The notes beneath the pieces were generated by a model. It had not been told where the DNA came from, made no database searches, and saw only the letters and a program-made list of their open reading frames with translations. Positions 15,959 to 23,242 of a stretch of 23,242 nt of DNA are shown piece by piece. A program made the position numbers and the translations under genes. This stretch comes from Nematocida ironsii. Taxonomy: Eukaryota > Microsporidia. Position 1 is the stretch's first letter; every line of letters starts with the position of its first letter. Where the stretch lies: contig LTDK01000100.1 of the NCBI GenBank assembly GCA_001642415.1, positions 1-23,242 on the forward strand, read 5' to 3'.

Positions 15959-16820
15959 ATGTCTAAGTCTTTAAGGGAAAAACAGCTAGAAGAAGACACA
16001 GATGCTACTTCCCAGCCATCGCGGGAATATAATAGAGGAGACCACGGGCCTCCCGGAGATGTGGGTGCGGTGATCAGAAGAATAAACTTTAAAAAGGGTC
16101 GAGTGCCGGTAGAGCGAGCGCTGAGTCTTTTGGCAGCACCGCCATTCACATAGACGGATTGGAGTGCCCATGCTAAACTCATGCACTGGTTGTTTGAGAT
16201 TGAGAGTCGTCCTGAGTCTGAAATAGGGGATATCGCAATTGAGTCCCAGGCTCAAGTCACCCGGATGGATAAACTTCCCGAAGACTGGACTAATGAAGAT
16301 TGGAAGAAGTTTATAGAATATATGCTGGAATATATAGAAAATGAAAAACAGTCGGTTTTGGTGAAACCCCCCCCGAATACAAGATTTCTGTACTATGAGA
16401 GCTCAGCAGTATCAAATTTGGGCAGCAATGTTCATAACATACATTGAAGAACACAGATATACAGATCAGCAAATACTGACAGATATTATACGCTTCCCAA
16501 TGAACTACCCGCCTGAGATTAAAGCGCTGTGGATCTCTACGGAAGGGAATTTAAACACAGCCAGAAAGGAGCTAAGAAAATTGTGCAAGCTGATAGACAC
16601 ACAGTGGGCGGAGACCCGAGCCGCTATGGGACGGCGGCCTGAGAAACAGAGAGGAAGGTACCCGAAACATAGAGGTACCCGAGATTCGCGCCAGAAGTTC
16701 AATGGAACGTGCAACTACTGTCACAAGTTGGGTCACAAGGAAGTCGACTGCAGAAGAAAAGCTTATGCTTCCCAAGGACCACCGAAGGGGCAAACTAAAG
16801 GGCCAGCACCAAACAGTTGA
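15959..16820 (+). pseudogene. Gag-like polyprotein, disrupted
   Basis: The first frame runs from the ATG at 15959 to a TAG at 16151-16153, continues open in the same frame to 16447, and the product then continues in the +1 frame to a TGA at 16818-16820. The frame switch must lie between 16365 and 16447, a window that includes a run of eight C (16367-16374), a likely site of slippage or sequencing error. The middle part is acidic, Trp-rich and helical (capsid-like). The last part is basic and carries a CCHC zinc knuckle with the exact C-X2-C-X4-H-X4-C spacing (CNYCHKLGHKEVDC, Cys106, Cys109, His114 and Cys119 counted from the Met at 16395), followed by a Pro/Gly/Lys tail. These are nucleocapsid features. 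The breaks suggest decay, although stop read-through and programmed frameshifting are used by live retroelements. Confidence 0.75.
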
Positions 16821-17279
16821 CTACTAGGTTCTGAGTCGATTCTGACATGTGCAGGAAAGGCATCAGAGTTTATAAGCAAGAGACCAGTGCAGAGTAAGAT
16901 TGAGATGAATGGAATTAGTGTGATCGTCATATGTGACACTGGTGCAGCCGAAACCGTAATATCTTGGAAGATGTATAAGAAGCTGAAAAATGGTAATAAA
17001 GAATTAAAGTTGTATCCAAGGCAACAGGAATGGCAGACTGCTAGTCAAACACCCCTGATATCGAAGTACTACACGTTGATGGAAGTCAGGCGAGGTGAGA
17101 TAGCAATACAAGACGCTATGATACTCATTGGAGAGAATTTTGGTGAAGTAATTCTATTAGGACGCAATCTTCTTCCGAAGTTGTGCATTGATCTCGTAAA
17201 AACAGCTATATCCATAAATTATAGTGGTTTTGTTCTTTACCAACTGTTTCATATACAATATACTGTGCTTAATAGATAA
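16821..17279 (+). pseudogene. Retropepsin-like aspartic protease domain
   Basis: This is in the same frame as the zinc-knuckle part, directly after the TGA at 16818-16820, so it is set up like a gag-stop-pro arrangement. An internal Met is at 16887. Counted from there, VIVICDTGAAETVIS has the catalytic D17-T18-G19-A20, and the second family landmark VILLGRNLL (88-96) follows at the expected distance. The domain of about 100 residues is complete by eye. After it the frame runs into unrelated hydrophobic residues and a TAA. No reverse transcriptase begins downstream, so the pol part was lost. Catalytic residues are intact, so late decay or selection on the protease cannot be excluded. Confidence 0.72.
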
Positions 17280-17520
17280 TAATGTATTGATATAAGATGT
17301 AAGGATACTTAACCAGATGAATGGTGTGTGAGTGCCACATGTTCATTTCTTATACTTCATATGCTATTGATATACTGGTACTATTAAGAATATTTATAAT
17401 AATGTAAGGCATAAATAATATTTTATTATTACTAGAAGAATAAATTTATATTATTTATTATTTATATATAATACAGAGTAGATATAATATATAAATTATA
17501 AATAATATACATATATAACC
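17280..17520. other. AT-rich spacer after the retroelement remnant
   Basis: The first ~110 bases still have mixed composition and may belong to the old element. The rest is almost pure A/T. No gene, RNA or LTR copy was found. Confidence 0.35.
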
Positions 17521-18306
17521 TTATGATGACTGGCGTATTGCCTCTACTGATTGAGGCATTATCAAAATAAAGATAAAACAAAGTATAGTTGCGGTTATAC
17601 AGTACAGTGCACTAAATACTATATGGGGATGTGTCCCAGTAAAACTAGAAAAAACCAAATCATTGTTCTTATTTGAATTTGTGCACTTATATATAATTCC
17701 TACTATAAGCTGGAATACGTGCATTGTTAAAAAAATTAATAAATCTATGAGAAAATCATATCCAGAATGAATAAGTGCTCTTGCCAACCCCCAAAGTACA
17801 ATTATGCCAATAAATAAAATATCTAATATTATTGCACATGGCTTAGGCATAGTACATGAGTTCACAAATAATTTTCTTCTCCAAATTGTCATATACCTAA
17901 TAGTACCTACAGAGTAGACTACTATACTCCATAGCATAAATAAAGAAGTTAAAACAGGGACCTCCCCCAATGCCGATTTTAATGGGATTCTGCTATCTGG
18001 ATCAATATGTTTACCTGCTGCTACACCATTAAATATAATAAACTGTGCTCCTGCAATGATCATTATACTATAGTAAAGCATTATGGGTAGAATAAAGTAT
18101 TTGTATGCATCACTTACTATTCCAAGACATGTTTGGGCATATACTCCATCTCTATTAAATACATCGTCTGGTCCTTCTGCGCCTAATGACCTTTCTGCTA
18201 GGCCTTGAACTGATTCTCTCTGCAACTGTGTATTTATATTATTGTGTATCTTTTCTATTTTTTTCAGATCTATATCCTCTAACACAGCTTCATTACAATT
18301 TTTCAT
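17521..18306 (-). CDS. Five-pass membrane protein, unknown family (261 aa)
   Basis: A hydrophilic N-terminus (1-65) is followed by hydrophobic spans near 70-94, 117-137, 156-177, 185-206 and 228-250, with a short polar C-terminus. The loop between the second and third spans has a basic patch (RYMTIWRRK), probably cytoplasmic. There is no signal peptide and no recognised family motif; I make no functional claim. It lies between the retroelement remnant and the GC-rich RNA-like tract, and one copy of the CGGGTTATATCG motif (18366-18382) sits about 60 nt upstream of its start. Confidence 0.78.
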   Translation of the reverse strand: MKNCNEAVLEDIDLKKIEKIHNNINTQLQRESVQGLAERSLGAEGPDDVFNRDGVYAQTCLGIVSDAYKYFILPIMLYYSIMIIAGAQFIIFNGVAAGKHIDPDSRIPLKSALGEVPVLTSLFMLWSIVVYSVGTIRYMTIWRRKLFVNSCTMPKPCAIILDILFIGIIVLWGLARALIHSGYDFLIDLLIFLTMHVFQLIVGIIYKCTNSNKNNDLVFSSFTGTHPHIVFSALYCITATILCFIFILIMPQSVEAIRQSS

Positions 18307-18365
18307 TCTATAAAATAATATTTTATCTATTTATATGTTTTTAGATTTAGATATATCAATTTTTT

Positions 18366-18382
18366 CGGGTTATATCGAATTA
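18366..18382. repeat. Recurring CGGGTTATA motif copy
   Basis: CGGGTTATATCGAATTA is one intact unit plus a degraded second unit of the sequence found at 4978-5000. It lies upstream of the five-pass membrane protein gene. Confidence 0.4.
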
Positions 18383-18675
18383 TTTCTTAGAAATACTTTT
18401 TGGCAAGCTTTAAAATTTATTTAATTTTAGGATTTCTTATTTATACTTTATAACACTAAATTCAAATCTTTCTGGTTTAATACCCTACTGTTTGGACCTA
18501 TTATCTCGATTTATAATATAATCTTTATCTTAAATACTCACTTCAATTCCATATCTTTGCACACCTTCTTATAATAATATATTTTTATACTTATGTTAAC
18601 ATATTTATATAAGTATACAATGTTCTAATACTTTATATATTATCTGGTTTATATCTGTCTTAGTATATATTTGGC

Positions 18676-18992
18676 ATACTCGCAAGGAGTAACACCATTA
18701 CATTTCTGCTACATAGCCAAGATAGAAGAGTGTATGAAGGGGAGAGCTGTTTATTGTCTTTAGGGATCGCTCTAAGCATGTGCGAACGTGATGTCCTACA
18801 ATATAGGTGTGTTCGGCCTGGCACTGAAGTTAGCTGTCGATGCTTCTTAAAGTCTTCTCCTAAATTAGGGAAGAGTTCCGATTAAATAGTTGGAAATTGA
18901 TATACTGATGCATAGATCCCGGCCTTTTGTCTTGGCGGAATCATCGCGCAAGATGGCGCGTGGATAAGTCACTCTTGAGTGTTGGTGTCACC
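18676..18992 (+). ncRNA. Candidate structured RNA in GC-elevated gene-free tract
   Basis: Within roughly 1.2 kb of A/T-dominated, gene-free sequence this tract has near-balanced composition and several stems. They are TACTC/GAGTA (18677-18681 with 18687-18691), CGAAC/GTTCG with an inner CCTA/TAGG (about 18783-18815), TCTTC-CCTA/TAGG-GAAGA with one bulge (about 18852-18874), CGCGC/GCGCG (about 18945-18960) and CACTC/GAGTG (18970-18981). A possible end-closing pairing is ACACC (18692-18696) with GGTGT (18984-18988). A T run follows at 19015-19020. No long open frame crosses it. It could be a housekeeping RNA (RNase P, MRP, SRP) or a snoRNA cluster. The strand is uncertain and no family motif was confirmed. 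Confidence 0.42.
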
Positions 18993-19538
18993 ACAATAAT
19001 GTTTATTATAATTATTTTTTCAGTAACAGTCCATATGTGTCTTATTACTAATGATTTTTTTGTTATAGTTGTAAAATAAAAATAGCGTATATAATTCCAT
19101 TGTAATATAAAAAGTGAAAGGATTATTTATAAAAGAATGAAAATATTTAAAACCAATAGAATAGCTTATATTTTATTATTAAATATACAATAAATATAAC
19201 CTAAACAGTATAACAAATAGGAGTTATATAAGAAATAACACATACTAACTGAACAATTACACATAATAGAGTATGATATATCGACAAAAACAATTATAGG
19301 CAACTTAAGACCAAAGTATTTAACTAACTATAATACTTATTTTTATATTTCTGTATATAACAAACCATTGCATAGCATATAAGAAGATAATATTATAGAA
19401 ATATTCTTGTACTAAATAAAGTTAAAATAAAGAATCTTTATGATTTTTATTAACTGGTGGTATTTTATACCTGCTTTAATAGTAGAATCATGTTATTAAT
19501 ATTTGATTATTTATGCAATTTACTATTATTAATAGCTA
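18993..19538. other. Long AT-rich gene-free region
   Basis: About 550 bases of mostly A and T contain no credible gene, tRNA or clear repeat. They would hold the 3' end of the 1094-aa gene's transcript. Confidence 0.4.
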
Positions 19539-22500
19539 CTAAAAGAGGGAATTTAGGATATTATAGTGCAAACCGAGTTTAGACTTTGTATAATTAACTT
19601 CCTTTAGGCATATGTATATTTTAGAAATACTTGAAATATCTAAACTATTTATATCTTGGAAATTCTTTAATTTTTTTTTCTTTTTTTTTAATGATGGGCT
19701 AAGCATATGATGCATTTCATGATCCTCACAAAATAAGCCATCCATGCGGGTTTTCATTTCTGGGCATAGTAAAGGGACTATAAAACTTTTGAGCAGAATA
19801 TTTTTTTTTGTATATATGCATACTCCATACCGAAGCATGTCTTGTGACACATGCTTTCTTTTAATTATTTGTAAGAATGAAGATAGTATGGCAGTTTTCT
19901 CCTGATCTGTCATATTATTATATAATCGCGTCCTTGATGTTAGATTACAGCTATAGTTAATGTACTCTCCTATGCCAACTTGCTTTTTCGCGGTCCAAGA
20001 AAGTTCTATTTCATGATTATTTTTTTCTCTTTGCTTAACTTCCATGCTGTAGCAGCTACAGTCTTCATATGGAGTGTTTAGGCCTAGTATGTAGAAATCG
20101 CTGTAATAGTTTATTTCATGTTTACACTTTTTAAGTAATTCTATAGTTGTAAGTTTTAGATCTTTTCTCTTAACCACAACATCCAGCCAATTGGAAAATT
20201 CAATGGCAACTGGGTTTTGGTAGTCTTCATTGGGTATAATTTTATATTTTTCTGGCTTTAGAACATATGGTCCAAAATGCACTATAGAAGTCGTTAGTCT
20301 AGGTAGAAATAGTGGAATTCGTGGTGCATCATTATTTGGTGCATACCCATCAAACAACTTCTTTGCTTCTTCTTTGTTTTCTTTATATGCAGCATTAATT
20401 GTTTCTGCATCAATAGGGTTAAACTGCGCAAACACAAACTCAGTAGTTTTTATATCCTCTTTAATGTAGTAGAATACAACATCGAATCCATCATTGTGCA
20501 TCTCTTCCATGGTTTTATCCATGTCACATATCTCATTGCTATTATCAAGTCTTCTTTTTTTAATCTGATCTTCTTCAGGCTCTGGCCTAGTTATCATTGA
20601 CCACGTCTTGTCCTTTCTGCTGTACTTAAATGGATATACATTATAGCCCGTTTTTTTATTCCTATTCATATTTATAGGATAGAATGTTTTTACTATATAT
20701 TCTAAAAGTTCCTCAATTGTGTATATATAATGATACATTGTAGTGCTATTCTCTGTGGTTACAAAAAATGGAAGATGTATAACATGCATGTAATGCGTGC
20801 TGTTATCTACAAGCTGAACATGGTAGTGATGCGCATAAGACAGCTCTGAATGAACCCTATTATTATATGAATAGATGGTCTTTTTATCTTTTATTTTATC
20901 CAATAATCTATTTTTCTTCTCTGTAGGATTATATTTAAATGTCAGAAACATTGTTTTGATATTAGTTGTTAAAACAACGCCCTTTCCTTGATATACGTTT
21001 TTGTTAGCTAAACACACCTTTGTATATTTTTTCATATACGGACAACTGTTTTTATTCATATTTAAAGAAGAAGTACTAACTGTGTCAAGGTTTATATTTC
21101 TTGTATACAAATAGAAAGAATACTTATAGAAAAAAGCAAAAGTGCTAAATACAGTTTTATACACAGAAACACCATCACATTTGCATAAGAATTGGTTGGT
21201 TTTAATTTTTAGTATTTTTTTGTATGCAGCATACATAATTTTACTGTTTTTGTGAACTTTTCCATATAAGTATTCTATAATACAAAATCGACTCCATATG
21301 CTTTCATATTTTTTATTAAAAGCACGGATAAAGATTTTTTGTTTTACCAGATCAATATCTTCATATTTCATATAAAAAAGATCTTCATATATTTCTGGAA
21401 TGCATAGAATTAATAGCAAATTTTGCTTTAGACTCCAGTTTTCTAAATCTTCTAATGTGATATAATCCGAAAAGCTCTGTATGGTCAGATTATTATAAGA
21501 TATTAACATACTTTCTGCATGCCACAAAATATTTATATTTCTTTTGGCGTATATATCACTAAGTGTAGTCAGATTTGCATCGTATTCTATTAATGTGCCA
21601 TGTTTAAAACATTTTTTATAAATATTATAAAAAGACATACATTTGATATTTAAATCTAATAAAATTCCTGGATAGTAGGACAAATTATAATTTTCAAATA
21701 TTTTCATCTCTTTTTGGCAACACTTGTTTAGACTTATAAAATTAAGTCTTTCTTTTATAGTTTCTTTTTTAGATATACACAGGCGTGCCCATACATTGTT
21801 ATATTGATCAGTAATTTGAATTGTGTTATCAATTAACAGCTCTTGCGTATATGATTTATTATCTGTATAAAAATCAAAATATAATAAAATGGATGCTTTC
21901 TCTTGTTCTTCACAAGTTCTTGCATGTTCTAGACACTTTAGTTTATAATCATGTAAGCTTTTTACTGCAGCTATATAGTCGTCTAAATTTCGAATAGATG
22001 ATGTTATAAAGGAGATTTTCTTTAATTCATTACCCATGTTGCAATTTATACTTGTAGATGAGCATGATCTAGCGCATTCAGAGTTTTGACTTTTTCGTTT
22101 TCCATCTATAGCTGTACTTGTTATTTGAGTGCTTTCTAGATTCTTGGTAATTCTAGACAATTTTTGGCTTTCACTGCGGGCAGGAGAAGAATATGGCATT
22201 GGATTTGTAGATATATTGTCTGGTTGTATATTATTACAAGCAAGAATAGTATTATTTACTTCAAGTAGTGTATATTCTTTCTCTGGGTTATAATTTATAC
22301 TTGTAGAAGGTGAGCTAAATGTACGGGGTGCTTCTGGTTCAACCCAGTTACTTCTGAAAAGTGTATTATTTAAAGAACCGGCTTCAGCATTATATGAACT
22401 GTTTGAATATTCACTATTTGGCGCAGAGTAGCCAGTGGTATAGGAGTTGTCTGTATAATTTAGATCAAATAGATTTGAATCTGGTATTTTATCTAAGTCT

Positions 22501-22823
22501 TCTGGTATTTCATTACTGATATTTAAAAAACCATCTAGAATATCATATGAATTGTATTCTTGTTCCTCATATATTGTTTGTTCGGCATATGATGATTCTT
22601 TTAAATTATTCACTGATGCATTTTCGGATTGGTTACTAGAATAGCTCTGCTGTAAGGAATAATTATTACTTGTGCTATTATTCGATGTATACAAGTCTTC
22701 CCAATTGGAAGCATAAACAATGGGGTTAAATTCATTTAGCTGTGTTATGTATATCAACGTATACCAAATAAACAGAACTGTTGTCTGTCTTTTAATTATT
22801 CGGAGCATTTGTGAATTTTTCAT
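19539..22823 (-). CDS. Large secreted-type Asn/Ser-rich protein (1094 aa)
   Basis: The N-terminus has a hydrophobic stretch (about residues 15-38) ending in VYA, a plausible signal-peptide cleavage site. Residues about 40-260 are low-complexity (Asn, Ser, Tyr, Thr) and probably disordered or glycosylated. From about 265 on, Tyr/Lys/Ile-rich sequence with many Cys suggests an extracytoplasmic folded domain. A basic patch (KKRRLD, 755-760) resembles a nuclear localisation signal. Near the C-terminus is a KKKKKK run encoded by T9-C-T9 on the plus strand (19671-19689), a likely slippage site. I recognise no family. Size, signal peptide and composition fit species-specific secreted microsporidian proteins, so a host-directed role is possible but unproven. 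It is isolated, with large AT-rich gaps on both sides. Confidence 0.8.
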   Translation of the reverse strand: MKNSQMLRIIKRQTTVLFIWYTLIYITQLNEFNPIVYASNWEDLYTSNNSTSNNYSLQQSYSSNQSENASVNNLKESSYAEQTIYEEQEYNSYDILDGFLNISNEIPEDLDKIPDSNLFDLNYTDNSYTTGYSAPNSEYSNSSYNAEAGSLNNTLFRSNWVEPEAPRTFSSPSTSINYNPEKEYTLLEVNNTILACNNIQPDNISTNPMPYSSPARSESQKLSRITKNLESTQITSTAIDGKRKSQNSECARSCSSTSINCNMGNELKKISFITSSIRNLDDYIAAVKSLHDYKLKCLEHARTCEEQEKASILLYFDFYTDNKSYTQELLIDNTIQITDQYNNVWARLCISKKETIKERLNFISLNKCCQKEMKIFENYNLSYYPGILLDLNIKCMSFYNIYKKCFKHGTLIEYDANLTTLSDIYAKRNINILWHAESMLISYNNLTIQSFSDYITLEDLENWSLKQNLLLILCIPEIYEDLFYMKYEDIDLVKQKIFIRAFNKKYESIWSRFCIIEYLYGKVHKNSKIMYAAYKKILKIKTNQFLCKCDGVSVYKTVFSTFAFFYKYSFYLYTRNINLDTVSTSSLNMNKNSCPYMKKYTKVCLANKNVYQGKGVVLTTNIKTMFLTFKYNPTEKKNRLLDKIKDKKTIYSYNNRVHSELSYAHHYHVQLVDNSTHYMHVIHLPFFVTTENSTTMYHYIYTIEELLEYIVKTFYPINMNRNKKTGYNVYPFKYSRKDKTWSMITRPEPEEDQIKKRRLDNSNEICDMDKTMEEMHNDGFDVVFYYIKEDIKTTEFVFAQFNPIDAETINAAYKENKEEAKKLFDGYAPNNDAPRIPLFLPRLTTSIVHFGPYVLKPEKYKIIPNEDYQNPVAIEFSNWLDVVVKRKDLKLTTIELLKKCKHEINYYSDFYILGLNTPYEDCSCYSMEVKQREKNNHEIELSWTAKKQVGIGEYINYSCNLTSRTRLYNNMTDQEKTAILSSFLQIIKRKHVSQDMLRYGVCIYTKKNILLKSFIVPLLCPEMKTRMDGLFCEDHEMHHMLSPSLKKKKKKLKNFQDINSLDISSISKIYICLKEVNYTKSKLGLHYNILNSLF

Positions 22824-23242
22824 ATTTTACAAATTAAACAAGTATATATCTTATTTTCAGCTAGAATGATTTAATATAAAGCATTTACATATCATAAGAA
22901 ATAAATATAAGAAGAATTATTGAACCAATAAGATCAACTATATAACCCGAACAGGACAAAAGAATGTATATTTAGATAAAATATAAGAGACTTCTCTATT
23001 CAGAAGACAAAATATATTTATATGAATAAGTCTTAAAATAAAATAGTTAGTATATTCATATAATACGGGCCTATAGGCATATTCGCTTTTCAAATTTGTA
23101 TAACCAACGGATGAAGTACTGCTATTTATATAACAGTACAGTCAATAATGTTCTAATTTTACTTTTTTTCTTAAAGGAATAATAGTTTGGGTTATTAGCC
23201 ATAATTATTGAATTATATACAAGTATAGAAAAATAAATTATT
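22824..23242. other. AT-rich upstream region of the 1094-aa gene
   Basis: No gene is seen. One TATAACCCGA copy of the recurring motif is at 22941-22950, about 120 nt upstream of the gene's start. The rest is AT-rich and continues to the window edge. Confidence 0.4.

Larger units (their letters stand above)
15860..17279 (+). mobile_element. Broken LTR-retrotransposon-type gag-protease remnant
   Basis: The element combines a gag-like region ending in a CCHC zinc knuckle with a retropepsin-like aspartic protease, in the order and strand expected for LTR retroelements (Ty3/gypsy-like by layout). G+C is higher and codon use differs from flanking genes, which suggests a separate origin. A 14-bp imperfect inverted repeat (15864-15877 with 15892-15905) and a TATA box (TATATAAG, 15918-15925) precede the first ATG (15959). 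Reverse transcriptase, RNase H and integrase are absent: the frame stops at 17279 and AT-rich DNA follows. I could not match the 5' flank to the 3' flank as paired LTRs. The coding part has two in-frame stops and one frame change, so it is treated as degenerate. Confidence 0.72.

Noticed and set aside
17280..17520. Possible 3' LTR of the gag-protease element
   Set aside because: No sequence shared with the 5' flank could be found by eye, and there is no clear TG...CA ends pair or polypurine tract.
18915..18965. CGGCCTTTTG and GCGCAAGATG resemble pieces of U2 and U6 snRNAs
   Set aside because: No ACAGAGA box, no branch-site segment and no Sm site in the right places; the fragments are short. 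No introns are seen in the window either.
1..23242. CRISPR array or bacterial-type operon
   Set aside because: No regular repeat-spacer pattern; gene content and tRNAs are eukaryotic.

Overview
The window looks like part of a microsporidian (highly reduced, intron-poor fungal relative) nuclear genome. Several things point this way. Genes are intronless and often shorter than their fungal counterparts. The base composition is very AT-rich. Two eukaryotic tRNA genes are present. The recognisable genes are a few slimmed-down trafficking and RNA-binding proteins (SEC12/PREB-like, VPS45-like, tandem-KH protein), and between them lie large secreted or membrane proteins with no family I recognise. 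GGG/CCC or AAATTT motifs just before some start codons (395-aa, UbiB-like and 898-aa genes) also fit described microsporidian promoters. A genus cannot be proven; the large signal-peptide proteins are in the style of Nematocida-type species-specific families.

Layout. Positions 1-720 hold no credible protein gene but contain one very well supported structured RNA (about 75-446, closed by a 28-bp G:U-compatible helix) and a weaker second candidate (about 541-710). 981-4840 carries three minus-strand genes: an unknown disordered protein, a Ser/Lys-rich single-pass membrane protein and a roughly nine-pass membrane protein. The third of these is divergent from a plus-strand UbiB/ABC1/ADCK-type atypical kinase (5148-6560). 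The 577-bp convergent gap after the kinase is strongly G-rich/C-poor on the plus strand and contains a degenerate ~57-bp repeat. Then comes an 898-aa secreted-type protein (7138-9834, minus).

10073-15359 is the conserved core: tRNA-Asp(GTC), the SEC12/PREB-like gene (minus), tRNA-Leu(TAG), a tandem-KH protein and VPS45 (plus, 31 bp apart), and convergent ALG13 (minus). The trafficking pair fits the ER-to-Golgi (Sar1 GEF) and endosomal (SM protein) routes. ALG13 and the UbiB-like kinase are unexpected in a lineage known for losing N-glycosylation and respiration.

15860-17279 is a broken LTR-retrotransposon-type gag-protease remnant with a TATA box and an inverted repeat in front of it, no reverse transcriptase, two in-frame stops and one frame change. 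It is followed by a five-pass membrane protein (17521-18306, minus), another GC-elevated gene-free tract that folds like an RNA (about 18676-18992), a long AT-rich gap and a 1094-aa secreted-type protein (19539-22823, minus). A short motif (core CGGGTTATA or its complement) recurs in at least six intergenic places.
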